Source: Nitrospirota bacterium (lineage in GTDB: Bacteria > Nitrospirota > Nitrospiria > JACQBZ01). Taken from it: a stretch of 46,722 bases of DNA. Every line of letters begins with the position of its first letter. Positions within the stretch are counted from its first letter, which is position 1. The position numbers were made by a program, and so were the translations under genes. Location: NCBI GenBank assembly GCA_016200255.1, contig JACQFA010000009.1, positions 1 through 46,722 on the forward strand. Reading direction: 5' to 3'. The notes under the pieces were generated by a model that was not told the DNA's origin, searched no databases, and saw only the letters and a list, made by a program, of their open reading frames with translations. Shown here piece by piece: positions 9,700-18,139 of this stretch.

Positions 9700-9728
9700 G
9701 TCATAACACCCTCGGCAGAAAAAGTCAA
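9700..9728 (-). promoter_or_regulatory. Sigma-70-type promoter of the MshEN-HAMP-pilin cassette
   Basis: On the minus strand TTGACT (9728-9723) is followed by 17 bases and TATGAC (9705-9700), 4/6 to consensus. It sits in the 62-base gap between the end of the PilX-like gene (9745) and the MshEN gene start (9682), leaving almost no leader before the start codon. It suggests that this cassette can be expressed separately from the minor-pilin operon upstream. Confidence 0.5.
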
Positions 9729-9744
9729 TCGGCCCGGCGGATTT

Positions 9745-11331
9745 TTAATACTCTCTCCAGGACAAGGTGGTAAATGCAAACCCCACCTGCTGTAGCGCCG
9801 CCTGCACGGCGTTATTCACCGCGTTCTTGCTGTACAGAATCGTGGGATTCCCCGCCGCCACCTTGAGTCCCTGCGTTACCCCCTTAACAGCGAGGGAGCC
9901 CAGCAGCCAGGCGCCGCCGTTCAGCGTGGCATCGCCCATCACATAAACCAGCCCCCGGAACTCGAACTGGGAGGTAATCTTCATGTTTCCGGTCACGATC
10001 AGAATGCCCGAACCGGCCGGACAGCCCGCAATCTTATTCGGCATATAGTCCTGAGCGCTGGCGGCATTGTCGATATAGGTGACGCCGGAAGGACAGGCGT
10101 TGGGATCGGTCGAGGCATGCGCCAGGATGCTGTCTGGATTGGTCGGATCCACCAAGGTCGGATCCACCCCAAGTATCGACGCCAGGCTTGGAAAGGAATA
10201 ATTGGGATCCACTTTCTGCCAGCCGACGGTGCTATCACTGTTGCCGCCCCAGGCCTGAACCGCGGCGCCGGTTTGTTTGGTAGACGCGGTTGAAATGATG
10301 GCCGGGGCGCTGTCTGTTAACGTGGCCATTCCGGAGTAGGCCGCCTGATAGGGTGTGGTGGTCGTGGTACAAACTTTGGTTTTTCCCGATCCGGTGCAGT
10401 TTGTGGTGGTCACATTATCGGGGTCGGTTGCAAGACCGCATGTCCCGGTGCCCACTTGGCTGTAGTTATCGCAATTGTTGTTACTGTAAAGCCCGGTGTT
10501 GACCTTGGCGCTGTCCCCCACCACGGTGTTCTCGGAATGGTTGAAACCGCTGATAAAGCCGGACCCGGCCATATCCACCGCGATACCGGCCTCGACCGCG
10601 GCATTTGCGTTGGGATTGACCGGAAATCCGGTCGTCTCGAGCTGGATATTTTTGGTCGCCTTGCCGCTGTGGCCGACCGCCTGCACCAGCCAGATCGCCA
10701 GATTCTTGCTGCTGCCGGCCGGCGGGGCGACATCCATCACCCCGGCCGTTTTCGTCCCGGCTCCGACTCGCAGCGGGTTTTTTGAATCCCCGTTGTAATA
10801 AACCAGATCCATATAGTCGCCGTCGCCGTTTAAATCGGCGTTCGCGATTCCCCAGTTCTTCAGGTCCATCTCGGTCACATACCGGATGACGACGGGCGAA
10901 TCCTTCCCGCTGTTGTCTTTAAGGTAGTTGACGCTCGGTTGATTCTTCGTCGGCATAATGCTCCGGACGTTGTGGGCGCCGGCGGGGGGCGCCCCCAGAT
11001 AGATATCGTACTCCCATCCTGCTGTGGGATTCCCTGCCACGCCGGGATCGGCGAGGTAGGCGTCCATCGTGACGCCGTCCACGGTTGCATAACTTCCGCC
11101 GTTTGCGATCGTGTTCGTGCCCAGCTTCGGCAGCGAGGCCCGGAAGAGCGCCTCCTTGATCCCGGCCTCGGCGGCCTGGAACGCCTGGCCGTCCGTCCGC
11201 TCGTTGGAGGTGATCTGAATCTCGGTCGAGGTGGTCGAGATCGCGGCCAGCCCCATGACGGTCATGAGCACCAGGAGCATCATCGCCACCACCAGCGCCA
11301 TTCCACGTTCGTTTTTTAGATTTGTCTTCAT
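9745..11331 (-). CDS. PilX-like minor pilin / pilus assembly protein (operon A)
   Basis: A 528-residue class III-type prepilin. The N-terminus MKTNLKNERGMALVVAMMLL shows a short basic leader, cleavage after Gly10 and a hydrophobic helix without Glu+5, as in PilX_N proteins. It is followed by the family block SNERTDGQAFQAAEAGIKEAL at about 43-63. The long remainder, rich in Gly/Asn/Thr, includes a cysteine-spaced Asn/Thr region (GTGTCGLATDPDNVTTTNCT) and ends with a segment resembling the polymer-integument fold of such proteins (GILIVTGNMKITSQ, GLVYVMGDATLNGG). PilX proteins are typically 150-200 aa, so this one carries a large extra exoplasmic domain. Last gene of minor-pilin operon A, 30 bases after the giant PilW. 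Likely part of a pilus tip complex. Confidence 0.85.
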   Translation of the reverse strand: MKTNLKNERGMALVVAMMLLVLMTVMGLAAISTTSTEIQITSNERTDGQAFQAAEAGIKEALFRASLPKLGTNTIANGGSYATVDGVTMDAYLADPGVAGNPTAGWEYDIYLGAPPAGAHNVRSIMPTKNQPSVNYLKDNSGKDSPVVIRYVTEMDLKNWGIANADLNGDGDYMDLVYYNGDSKNPLRVGAGTKTAGVMDVAPPAGSSKNLAIWLVQAVGHSGKATKNIQLETTGFPVNPNANAAVEAGIAVDMAGSGFISGFNHSENTVVGDSAKVNTGLYSNNNCDNYSQVGTGTCGLATDPDNVTTTNCTGSGKTKVCTTTTTPYQAAYSGMATLTDSAPAIISTASTKQTGAAVQAWGGNSDSTVGWQKVDPNYSFPSLASILGVDPTLVDPTNPDSILAHASTDPNACPSGVTYIDNAASAQDYMPNKIAGCPAGSGILIVTGNMKITSQFEFRGLVYVMGDATLNGGAWLLGSLAVKGVTQGLKVAAGNPTILYSKNAVNNAVQAALQQVGFAFTTLSWREY

Positions 11332-11361
11332 GGCAGTCCCCTCCCATGCCTCTTAATGATC

Positions 11362-14300
11362 TTAATTGCAATTGACTGTTTGTAACCCCAAACAACTCCC
11401 AAACGATATGGCTGGGAGCGCGCAGCTCTTGGTCGCGAATCCTGATTTTGCCACCGTCGCGGTCACGGTCGCATCTCCTGTCCAGACGTAGGGCGTGGTG
11501 AAGGCGAAGGTCCCCGTGGCACCCGTGGCGACCGATCCGCTGACCGGGCCTCCCTCTCCGGTGACGTTGAAGGAAACCGTGGCGCCCGAAACCGCAACGT
11601 TACTCGGATCCGTCACCGTCCCGGAAGCGACGACCTGGTCCGGCGAGGGGCAGGCGGCGTCGGGATTCCGGCTTCCGCTCAGACTGATCTTAAAGTCGCG
11701 GGGCTGGTCATAGACAAAGACACCCGAATCGGGATAGATATCGAAGTTTCGTTTGAAGGGATCCGAAGTCGTCCCATCCATCGTCTCGATATAGTACCAG
11801 ACCCGGTTGTTCGTGGTGGCCGGGATGACCAGACTCCAGGTATCTGTGGAACTATTGTAACTCCCCGTTACGGAATTGGAGTAGTTGCCGCCGCCGCCGG
11901 CCGAAGCAGGACGGGCCGGAGCCGCGGCCAGAAACGCCCCGTCGATATTATAATAGAGCTTCACATACGCAATCGAGATGGCTGATTCCGGAGTCACCCG
12001 CGTTGTCACCGTGACGTTGTTGCTTGTGTTCAGAACAATCGCTCCGGGCGATTGGCTGGGGACCGTGTCGGACAACGGCTGGTCCTGCACCGTGTCGGCC
12101 GCGCTGATCGCCGGATTCTTCGGTACGGAAATCGAGCCGGCCGTCTTCACGCTGCAGATCCCGTTCGTCCCGCTCGCCGCCGCGTCCTGCTCGTCCAGGC
12201 TGAGGATCGTCATCGTCTCGCTGGCGACCGCATCGGGGTCCCGCATATCTATCGTGCTTGTGACCGAACCGGTCCCGTCCTTGAAGGTGAGACGGATATA
12301 TCCCTTGTCGGCGTTTCCCCCGGACCCGGCCTTCTGGATTTTTGGAATCTTATTGAGCGTCAGCTGGGTCCCGATTCCGACCCGGCCTGTCGGCGATCCC
12401 GCGACCGAATCCCACTGCCCGATCAGGTTTTTGCCCGAGTCCAGCACCTCCAGTTTTTCAAGGAAGGCGTTGTTGTTGTCCCAGGACAGCGTGATCTCGT
12501 TGAGATTCAGATCCTTCACCGCATTGGTGTTTTTGATCCCGAACCGCACGATTTGGTGGATGTCGTTCACGGTCGAGATATCCGACGTGACCGGCACGGA
12601 GGGGTCCACCTCGATCCCGCCGTTTTTGATCGTGAGCGGGATCGTCGACGAGGCCGAGTACTGCTCGCCGTCCATCGCCAGGACCTTGAAGTCATACTGG
12701 GCGTCGCAGAATCTCGCGGTGTCCAGGTGCGACGGGCTGATCGGATCGGTGGGGAAATGGTAAAACTTGTCGATCCCCCTCGGGGCATAATCTATATTGG
12801 CGGCGTTGGTGGGGAACAGGACGTTGCCGGGATTCGACCCGGTCGCCGCGGTGCCGTACCGGACGTCGGCCGTCCGGTCGGCGCCTCCGGAATCGTTGAT
12901 GAAGAACTGGACATTGGCCGACACGCCCTTGACCGGATCATAGGCGACGGAATCATAGGCCGGCGGATTTTTATAATCGTACCCCTGCGCGGCAAAGGTG
13001 TGCGAATCCGGCGTGCAGTCGGTCGGGGCGGCCACCCAGGTGATGTATTGCTGCGCCGAAGGGCTGAGCAGACCGAGCACCGCCGAACCATCGGTGAGCA
13101 CATAGCTTCCCGCCGTCCCGATCCCCGGATAAATCCGGTGCGCCGCATCGGCCGGATCGAGATGGGGCGCGCAGGACCCGGTGAAGACGCTGTCGATTCC
13201 GCTGGGGGTTTCATCGCCGCAGGCCGTCGCCACATCGTCGTAGGCCGCCACCTTCACCTCGTAGGTCGTGTTCGGGTCCAATCCGTTGACAATCTGCGTG
13301 TCGGATACGGGCAGCGGCGTGGCGAAGGGAATATCGACCGACAGCGTCCAGGACAAGGCCCCTTTCACGCGATAGTAGATCCTCACGCCCACCGGCGTGC
13401 TCTGGCTGGGCGAAGGCGCCGCCACGGTCCATCCGATAATGATGTTGGAGGTGTCGTCGCCGGCCTCCAGGTAGGTGATCGCTGGCGCCGGAGGCGCCTT
13501 TCCGTTGTCGGGCGGCGTGACACCGGGGGAAAGGCTTCCATCCGGTTTGATGCTTTGGACGGTGGAGCGGGCGCTTTCAAGATTGCACTGGTCCAACACG
13601 CTCACCTGATAATAGTAGGCTGAACAGTTCAAGGGCGGGGAAGGTACTCCGGCAATGACGGTGTTCGCGGCATTATCGTCGTACTGGGTGGTTTGGTTCA
13701 CCCCGCCGCCGAGAATCTGCGAGATCGGAAGGGCGAATTCGTTGGCAATCATGACGGCGCCGCTCATATCGGCCGCCTGGGATCGGTAGAGCCGGAACCC
13801 GGCCAGACCGGCCGCAGTAGTGCCGTCGGTATAGGTCAAAACCTGGCCCCAACTGACCGAGACCTGATTGTCGCTGGGTTGGCCCAGCGGGTTGGGAGGA
13901 GAAGACGGGATCTTGGTCGGCGCTCCGACAATGACGGGCGATCCGGCCGCGACCACCGGATCGGCCGGGGGGTTGCCGTTTCCGGCGTTGCTGTCGCACA
14001 GGTTGCCGGCGCTGTCGTACGAGGTAGCGGCGATATTCCAGCTCCCGATAACCGGAACGGAAAGGTCATACTGGAAGCTGGTCTTGTTGGGATCATTCGT
14101 GATATTCACAAAGGAAGAGGTGCTGGTATTGATCGCGCTCTGACTGTAATAGATGAAGAACCCGGCTATATCGTTTGTGGGATCGGGCGGCCGGCTCCAA
14201 GTGACCCGAATCACCCGGCAGCCCCCCGTGATGAAGGCCGTCACATTGATGGGACAGGGAGGCGGTGTCGTATCCTTGGCCTGGCCGGACGTGTTGCGAA

Positions 14301-14946
14301 GGACCACCTCGCCGGTCAATGTCCGCCGCCGGTAACCGTCTTTTTTAACGGGGTCTGTAAAGTTTTTGTCCGGGGTGTCCGTTCTCACGGTCAATTGAAC
14401 GACGGCGCGCTTGATTTTCGTTATATCAAGCGGTTGGCAAAGAGCTGTTCCCAGCTGGCAGTTGGCCGAATTATAGAACGTGGTCTTGACAGACTCGATA
14501 TTGGCCCCAAAATTGGCCACCGTCCCATTATTCAATTGCCGGGTCAGCGTGGGATGTAGGGGGTCGGTGGTCGAGTCGATCTTATAGGTGACCGTATCAG
14601 GAGCCGTGGCGTTGTCCGGAATAAAATCGCCCCGGATGATCAGTGTCTGGCCGACCGAGAGATCGATCGGATTGGAAACAAAATTCAATATCGGGGCGGT
14701 ACCAGTCGGGTTGTTGGGCGCGTAACCGGCCATCCGGAACTCCCGCATGAACTGGTCGATCACCACCCGGGACGTCTGCTGCATATCGGCCACCTGGTCC
14801 TGAACAGAGGTGGACCGAACGGTATTGATGTAGATCTGGTACACCCCGGCGAAGACCAGTCCGGTGATCAGCAGGGCTATAAGAAGCTCAACCAGCGTGG
14901 CGCCCCGTTGGGCCTGGCTCGGTTTTATTATTAGGTTGCGGTTCAT
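11362..14946 (-). CDS. Giant PilW-like minor pilin with fibronectin-III-like and Ig-like modules
   Basis: A 1194-residue prepilin, several times the size of ordinary PilW (about 250-350 aa). Start at ATG 14946 with AAGGGG upstream; the frame's 30 extra upstream codons overlap pilV and are excluded. Leader MNRNLIIKPSQAQRG, cleavage before ATLVELLIALLITG with Glu+5, then the PilW-like head to about 225 (QQTSRVVIDQFMREFRMAGY). After a Pro-rich break (KDTTPPPCP) come fibronectin-III-like repeats at about 230-600, recognisable by VIRVTWSRPPDP, NQVSVSWGQV, IIIGWTVAAPSPSQ and LDPNTTYEVKVAAYDD. A middle region follows to about 950, and the C-terminus has an Ig/carboxypeptidase-regulatory-like module (VASGTVTDPSNVAVSGATVS) with several cysteines. 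Such a protein could cap the pilus and present an adhesive stalk. Adhesin function is inference. Confidence 0.88.
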   Translation of the reverse strand: MNRNLIIKPSQAQRGATLVELLIALLITGLVFAGVYQIYINTVRSTSVQDQVADMQQTSRVVIDQFMREFRMAGYAPNNPTGTAPILNFVSNPIDLSVGQTLIIRGDFIPDNATAPDTVTYKIDSTTDPLHPTLTRQLNNGTVANFGANIESVKTTFYNSANCQLGTALCQPLDITKIKRAVVQLTVRTDTPDKNFTDPVKKDGYRRRTLTGEVVLRNTSGQAKDTTPPPCPINVTAFITGGCRVIRVTWSRPPDPTNDIAGFFIYYSQSAINTSTSSFVNITNDPNKTSFQYDLSVPVIGSWNIAATSYDSAGNLCDSNAGNGNPPADPVVAAGSPVIVGAPTKIPSSPPNPLGQPSDNQVSVSWGQVLTYTDGTTAAGLAGFRLYRSQAADMSGAVMIANEFALPISQILGGGVNQTTQYDDNAANTVIAGVPSPPLNCSAYYYQVSVLDQCNLESARSTVQSIKPDGSLSPGVTPPDNGKAPPAPAITYLEAGDDTSNIIIGWTVAAPSPSQSTPVGVRIYYRVKGALSWTLSVDIPFATPLPVSDTQIVNGLDPNTTYEVKVAAYDDVATACGDETPSGIDSVFTGSCAPHLDPADAAHRIYPGIGTAGSYVLTDGSAVLGLLSPSAQQYITWVAAPTDCTPDSHTFAAQGYDYKNPPAYDSVAYDPVKGVSANVQFFINDSGGADRTADVRYGTAATGSNPGNVLFPTNAANIDYAPRGIDKFYHFPTDPISPSHLDTARFCDAQYDFKVLAMDGEQYSASSTIPLTIKNGGIEVDPSVPVTSDISTVNDIHQIVRFGIKNTNAVKDLNLNEITLSWDNNNAFLEKLEVLDSGKNLIGQWDSVAGSPTGRVGIGTQLTLNKIPKIQKAGSGGNADKGYIRLTFKDGTGSVTSTIDMRDPDAVASETMTILSLDEQDAAASGTNGICSVKTAGSISVPKNPAISAADTVQDQPLSDTVPSQSPGAIVLNTSNNVTVTTRVTPESAISIAYVKLYYNIDGAFLAAAPARPASAGGGGNYSNSVTGSYNSSTDTWSLVIPATTNNRVWYYIETMDGTTSDPFKRNFDIYPDSGVFVYDQPRDFKISLSGSRNPDAACPSPDQVVASGTVTDPSNVAVSGATVSFNVTGEGGPVSGSVATGATGTFAFTTPYVWTGDATVTATVAKSGFATKSCALPAISFGSCLGLQTVNCN

Positions 14947-14963
14947 GGCTTCCCCTTTGAGGG

Positions 14964-15545
14964 TTAAAAATTCCCCGTGATGGAATCGATTCGGACCACA
15001 TGGATATTCTTGTTCGTATGAGTCGTCAGATTGCATTCATTGGCGGCCGGAACTCCCCCCCAGATGGCACAGGCTGTCAGCCAGATCAATTTCGGTTGCG
15101 GGTAGTTTCTTTTCACTCCCCAAACCAGCGTCATTCCGGGCGGAAGCGGGTTTGCAGCCGGCGGACTGGCGTATTGATAGGTCCAGAGCCCATCGCCCCC
15201 TCCGCCGGTATAGGCATCCCCTCCCGTCCCGCCGTCATTGGGCCCGGCGGAATCCGCCATTCCGATCGGCGCGGCGGTACAGACCACCGGATACCCTCCC
15301 GTGCTGCAGGTCTTAAAAAGATCGGTATAAGCTTGATTCCGAAGTTCCTCGATTTTGTCTTGTACCAGCGCGGATGCCTGCGTCATTTGATTTCCGAAGG
15401 CGTTCCCTTTAACTGATTGGAGAATCATTCCGGAGACTCCCATCAGTCCGAAAGCGAGAACGACCATCGCAATCATCAACTCCAACAGCGTGAATCCAGA
15501 CGGATTATTCAGCCGCGATTTTAAGTTTTTCATTTCCTTCTTCAT
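14964..15545 (-). CDS. PilV-like minor prepilin (operon A)
   Basis: A minor type IV prepilin of about 193 aa. The leader ends RLNNPSG, followed by FTLLELMIAMVVLAFGLMGV with Glu+5, the characteristic PilV/GspI N-terminus (…LAxGLxGV). The exoplasmic part has four cysteines and a Gly-rich loop (DGGTGGDAYTGGGGDG). The open frame extends to 15611, but the ATG at 15545 overlaps the stop of the upstream FimT gene as ATGA, and an ATG at 15551 is equally usable. It lies 17 bases before the giant PilW gene. In other bacteria FimT, PilV, PilW and PilX assemble an initiation and tip complex, and the same role is likely here. Confidence 0.87.
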   Translation of the reverse strand: MKKEMKNLKSRLNNPSGFTLLELMIAMVVLAFGLMGVSGMILQSVKGNAFGNQMTQASALVQDKIEELRNQAYTDLFKTCSTGGYPVVCTAAPIGMADSAGPNDGGTGGDAYTGGGGDGLWTYQYASPPAANPLPPGMTLVWGVKRNYPQPKLIWLTACAIWGGVPAANECNLTTHTNKNIHVVRIDSITGNF

Positions 15546-16114
15546 TTCCATTGCCCTTTGTCCCATTTGTACAGCCGGGTCCTTCCGCTGCTTCCTTCCA
15601 CCTGGGCGCAATAGACCTGCTGTTTAGAATCGTAAATATTCATCACATAGACCGCCCCGCTCCAGAAATTGTTGTCGCCGTCCACGGAAGAGCCAAGACG
15701 ATTGAATCTGGCTGTGTTCTTGACGAAATTAATGGGATCCGTGGAGGTCGCCCCTATGCAAACCTGGTCGGCCGGGCCGATACTGAACTGAACACCATTA
15801 TAGTTTTGTGTGAAGTCCACTGTTTTTTCGGCCGTGCCAGCCGAACAATCCATTACGGCGCCTGTTTCCGGACGCAATGTATAACTCTCTCCGGCTTGGT
15901 TGAAACAGAGCAGATAGCTCGCATTATTGGCCACGGCCTTGGCCCGTGCCATACGGAGATCCCCGAGCAGACCTTGTGCAACCGCATTTGCCTTTTGACG
16001 AGGAAGATCCGAAATATACATCGGGATCGCAATGGCCGCGGTGATGATGATTATCGACAGGACAACCATCAATTCAACCAATGTCAGCCCCTTTTCAGTT
16101 GCCAGATTCGTCAT
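15542..16114 (-). CDS. FimT/GspH-like minor prepilin, first gene of minor-pilin operon A
   Basis: A 190-residue minor prepilin. MTNLATEKG is an 8-9 residue leader, cleavage before LTLVELMVVLSIIIITAAIA with Glu+5. It then shows the GspH/FimT pattern of a helix rich in Arg/Ala (GLLGDLRMARAKAVANNASY) and a beta-rich C-terminal half containing cysteines. GGAG lies seven bases before the ATG at 16114. A sigma-54 promoter is only 27 bases upstream, making this the first gene of a sigma-54-controlled operon fimT-pilV-pilW-pilX. Second copies of all four gene types occur at 16910-19761. Confidence 0.88.
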   Translation of the reverse strand: MTNLATEKGLTLVELMVVLSIIIITAAIAIPMYISDLPRQKANAVAQGLLGDLRMARAKAVANNASYLLCFNQAGESYTLRPETGAVMDCSAGTAEKTVDFTQNYNGVQFSIGPADQVCIGATSTDPINFVKNTARFNRLGSSVDGDNNFWSGAVYVMNIYDSKQQVYCAQVEGSSGRTRLYKWDKGQWK

Positions 16115-16140
16115 CGAATTCTCCGCTGCAATGGTAAGAA

Positions 16141-16156
16141 TGCAACCGATATGCCA
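16141..16156 (-). promoter_or_regulatory. Sigma-54 (RpoN) promoter of minor-pilin operon A
   Basis: Minus strand reads TGGCATATCGGTTGCA (16156-16141). GG and GC are separated by exactly ten bases, as required at -24/-12, and TGGCA and TTGCA match consensus. Transcription would start near 16130, giving a leader of about 16 bases that still contains the GGAG ribosome site. The NtrC-family activator genes at 19973 and 22810 lie downstream on the same strand. Confidence 0.8.
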
Positions 16157-16269
16157 TGTTCATGTTTAACCGATATATATTAAACACCTTAATAATCAAT
16201 AAGTAAATAGGAAATCACATGATACAGCGATGTCGTCTGATTGGGTTTGCCCGTCTTTGTATTGGGCGA

Positions 16270-16289
16270 ATATGTAATGGATTACATAT
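16270..16289. promoter_or_regulatory. 20-bp palindrome, candidate activator-binding site for the sigma-54 promoter
   Basis: ATATGTAA-TGGA-TTACATAT is a perfect inverted repeat with 8-base arms and a 4-base centre. It lies roughly 115-130 bases upstream of the -24 box at 16156, a typical distance for an enhancer bound by an NtrC-family activator. It could alternatively control the plus-strand ACT gene, whose candidate promoter is about 100 bases downstream. Function is inferred from position and symmetry. Confidence 0.6.
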
Positions 16290-16380
16290 CGAACATCCGT
16301 TATTACAACTCTTTTTTGCCTATGCTATCGAATATTATAATACGGCAAAGCAAGATGCTTGGCAGGTTCAACAGCATGGA

Positions 16381-16409
16381 TTGACAACAGAAATATTAGA
16401 CGCTATTCT
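16381..16409 (+). promoter_or_regulatory. Sigma-70-type promoter of the ACT-domain gene
   Basis: TTGACA (16381-16386), a 17-base spacer and TATTCT (16404-16409; 4/6). A strong ribosome site AAGGAGGGAG precedes the start codon at 16475. The 16115-16474 intergenic region is AT-rich and holds this promoter, the 20-bp palindrome and the divergent sigma-54 promoter. A 77-codon frame at 16219-16452 overlaps the promoter and is probably not a gene. Confidence 0.6.
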
Positions 16410-16474
16410 GAGATCGCTCTCAATCTATAATAATAGCCTGCTACCCATTTAATTAAACAAGAAGGAGGGAGAAA

Positions 16475-16888
16475 ATGAGTCAGATCATTCGGAAGGTTGA
16501 TTATTTTTATATCAAGTCCGCCAATAAATCGGGAGAGGGTGCACGGGTGTTACGAGCCATTCAGGATGAAGGTATCAATCTGTTGGCGTTCTCAGGATTT
16601 CCTCAAGGACGGAAGGCACAGATTGATTTCATCCCGGACGATCCGGTAGCATTTGAATCCGCCGCAAGACGCGCCGGGCTGAAACTGAGCAAAAAAAAGA
16701 GCGGCTTTCTAGTTCAAGGGGAGGATCGGCCCGGAACGGTCGCGGCGATCATGGGAAGGCTGGCTGATGCGAAGATCAATGTGACCGCCATTGATGCCGT
16801 CTCGGCCGGCGAAGGTCGTTACGGCGCCATTCTCTGGGTAAAACCGAAAGATGTCGCAAGAGCAGCTCAGGCTTTGGGCGCGTCTTAA
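16475..16888 (+). CDS. Tandem ACT-domain protein
   Basis: A 137-residue protein built of two ACT-like small-molecule-binding domains, about 6-65 (KSGEGARVLRAIQDEGINLL) and 72-135 (GEDRPGTVAAIMGRLADAKI). The second contains the glycine-containing turn typical of amino-acid-binding ACT domains. No catalytic domain is attached, so it is probably a stand-alone regulator or ligand sensor. It has a very strong ribosome site and its own promoter. It lies on the plus strand between two minus-strand minor-pilin operons and converges on the PilX-like gene with a gap of 21 bases. The link to pili is positional only. Confidence 0.85.
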   Translation: MSQIIRKVDYFYIKSANKSGEGARVLRAIQDEGINLLAFSGFPQGRKAQIDFIPDDPVAFESAARRAGLKLSKKKSGFLVQGEDRPGTVAAIMGRLADAKINVTAIDAVSAGEGRYGAILWVKPKDVARAAQALGAS

Positions 16889-16909
16889 AAACAAACCGGG
16901 CTGCTGCCC

Positions 16910-18139
16910 TTATCGTATATACCAGCTTCCTTTGAGCATGGTAACCGTTGGAAGGCCCGGATAGTAGCCCTTGCGCAGGTCCGCATCATACCAGACTTCA
17001 GGCTGGCCGGACCCGGCGAAGCCTTGCTGCGCGATCAAGGCCCCGAACACGTTAGGGCGGCCCTCCACGCTAAGGAGCCCGGCAACAGACAGGATGCCTT
17101 TCAAATGAATGGCTGAAAGAACGACGGTCTGTCGGGTGGATGGATCATCCGATCCTTCGACGGGAGGAGTCCGAACTTCGATGGATCGACCGGGACCCAA
17201 CTCTCGAATGGCCAGGTGGGCCTGAACGGAGAAGATCCCTTCTATATAGTCCACCGGAAGATCCAGTGTGGCGAGATTGGTTCCATCCGGAGGCTTTTGG
17301 TCCACGGTATCGATAAAAACGAATCCTCGACGACTTCCAATTCCATCGGGTGTCAGCGCCTGCAACGGGGTCGTGCGACGGGCAATATCCAGTACCCCGT
17401 CACGATACAAGAATCCTTCACGGTCCGTTCCGAAATAAACTCCCCAGGTTTTAGCAAACGTCTTCAGACTCTGATAATCCCACTTGTCCAAGCCAAAGCG
17501 CAAATCCCCCCAATGAATCAGACTGGGCAACGGGCCATTGGTACCCGGGCCGATCTGGACCGCGGCCGCTGTCGGAGGAACGGGACTCGGAATGATTTCC
17601 ATGATTACGGTCCGACTGATTCCGGATCCGGTTGTGCCGGTTGCCTCTACAGTAGCAATGGCGCCAGGGGTGATGGGACTAAAAAGCTTCAGACTAGTCA
17701 ATGTTCCCAGGCCAGCAAACACCCCGCCCAGCCCGTCCGGACTTGCCTCGGTGGACTGATATAAAAAGTCCGGCACTTCCCCCGTCCCCAAAAACTGACT
17801 TTGCCCCTTTTCATTGAAAAACGATGCGGCCCCCCAGGAATCGCTTTTACGTCTGGCAAGAAAAATTTCTGCTCCCCCGATCGGTTCTCCTTGGGGAAAA
17901 ACCCCGATCGCCGGAAAGGTTTGAGGTTCCTGAAACCACTGGAGCATCAAAGCCGCGCCTGATTCGGCGATATACTGGGCCTGAACCGAGGCCTTTTGAT
18001 TGGCCGCAATGCCTATTTCATCAACCGACCATCGAAATGTCGCAAGTCCCAACAGCGTGATCAGAAACAGCAAACCCGCCGTCATAATGAAGGCCGTCCC
18101 GGCCTCTTTCTTCAAGCGACTCATGATCCATTCATCCAT
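16910..18139 (-). CDS. PilX-like pilus assembly protein (operon B)
   Basis: A 409-residue membrane-anchored minor-pilin-like protein. The N-terminus MSRLKKEAGTAFIMTAGLLF (from the internal ATG at 18124; the frame opens at 18139) gives a basic leader, Gly, then a hydrophobic helix, followed by the PilX-like block SVQAQYIAESGAALMLQWFQ. No Glu+5 is present, as in PilX. The remaining ~340 residues form a beta-rich exoplasmic domain, ending VFGALIAQQGFAGSG and a Trp/Tyr-rich tail. The start overlaps the end of the PilW-like gene by up to eight bases. Last gene of operon B; shares organisation but little sequence with the PilX-like gene of operon A. Confidence 0.8.
   Translation of the reverse strand: MDEWIMSRLKKEAGTAFIMTAGLLFLITLLGLATFRWSVDEIGIAANQKASVQAQYIAESGAALMLQWFQEPQTFPAIGVFPQGEPIGGAEIFLARRKSDSWGAASFFNEKGQSQFLGTGEVPDFLYQSTEASPDGLGGVFAGLGTLTSLKLFSPITPGAIATVEATGTTGSGISRTVIMEIIPSPVPPTAAAVQIGPGTNGPLPSLIHWGDLRFGLDKWDYQSLKTFAKTWGVYFGTDREGFLYRDGVLDIARRTTPLQALTPDGIGSRRGFVFIDTVDQKPPDGTNLATLDLPVDYIEGIFSVQAHLAIRELGPGRSIEVRTPPVEGSDDPSTRQTVVLSAIHLKGILSVAGLLSVEGRPNVFGALIAQQGFAGSGQPEVWYDADLRKGYYPGLPTVTMLKGSWYIR

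Noticed and set aside
12052..13623. 523-codon plus-strand frame
   Set aside because: Antisense of the giant PilW gene; repeated RRG/HPDR composition and no recognisable domain.
16364..16380. TTGGCAGG…GC as a plus-strand sigma-54 promoter for the ACT gene
   Set aside because: GG and GC are eleven, not ten, bases apart; the TTGACA promoter immediately downstream fits better.
16219..16452. 77-codon plus-strand frame between the pilin operon and the ACT gene
   Set aside because: No ribosome site, contains the palindrome and the ACT gene promoter, and resembles no family I know. Intergenic DNA is the better explanation.
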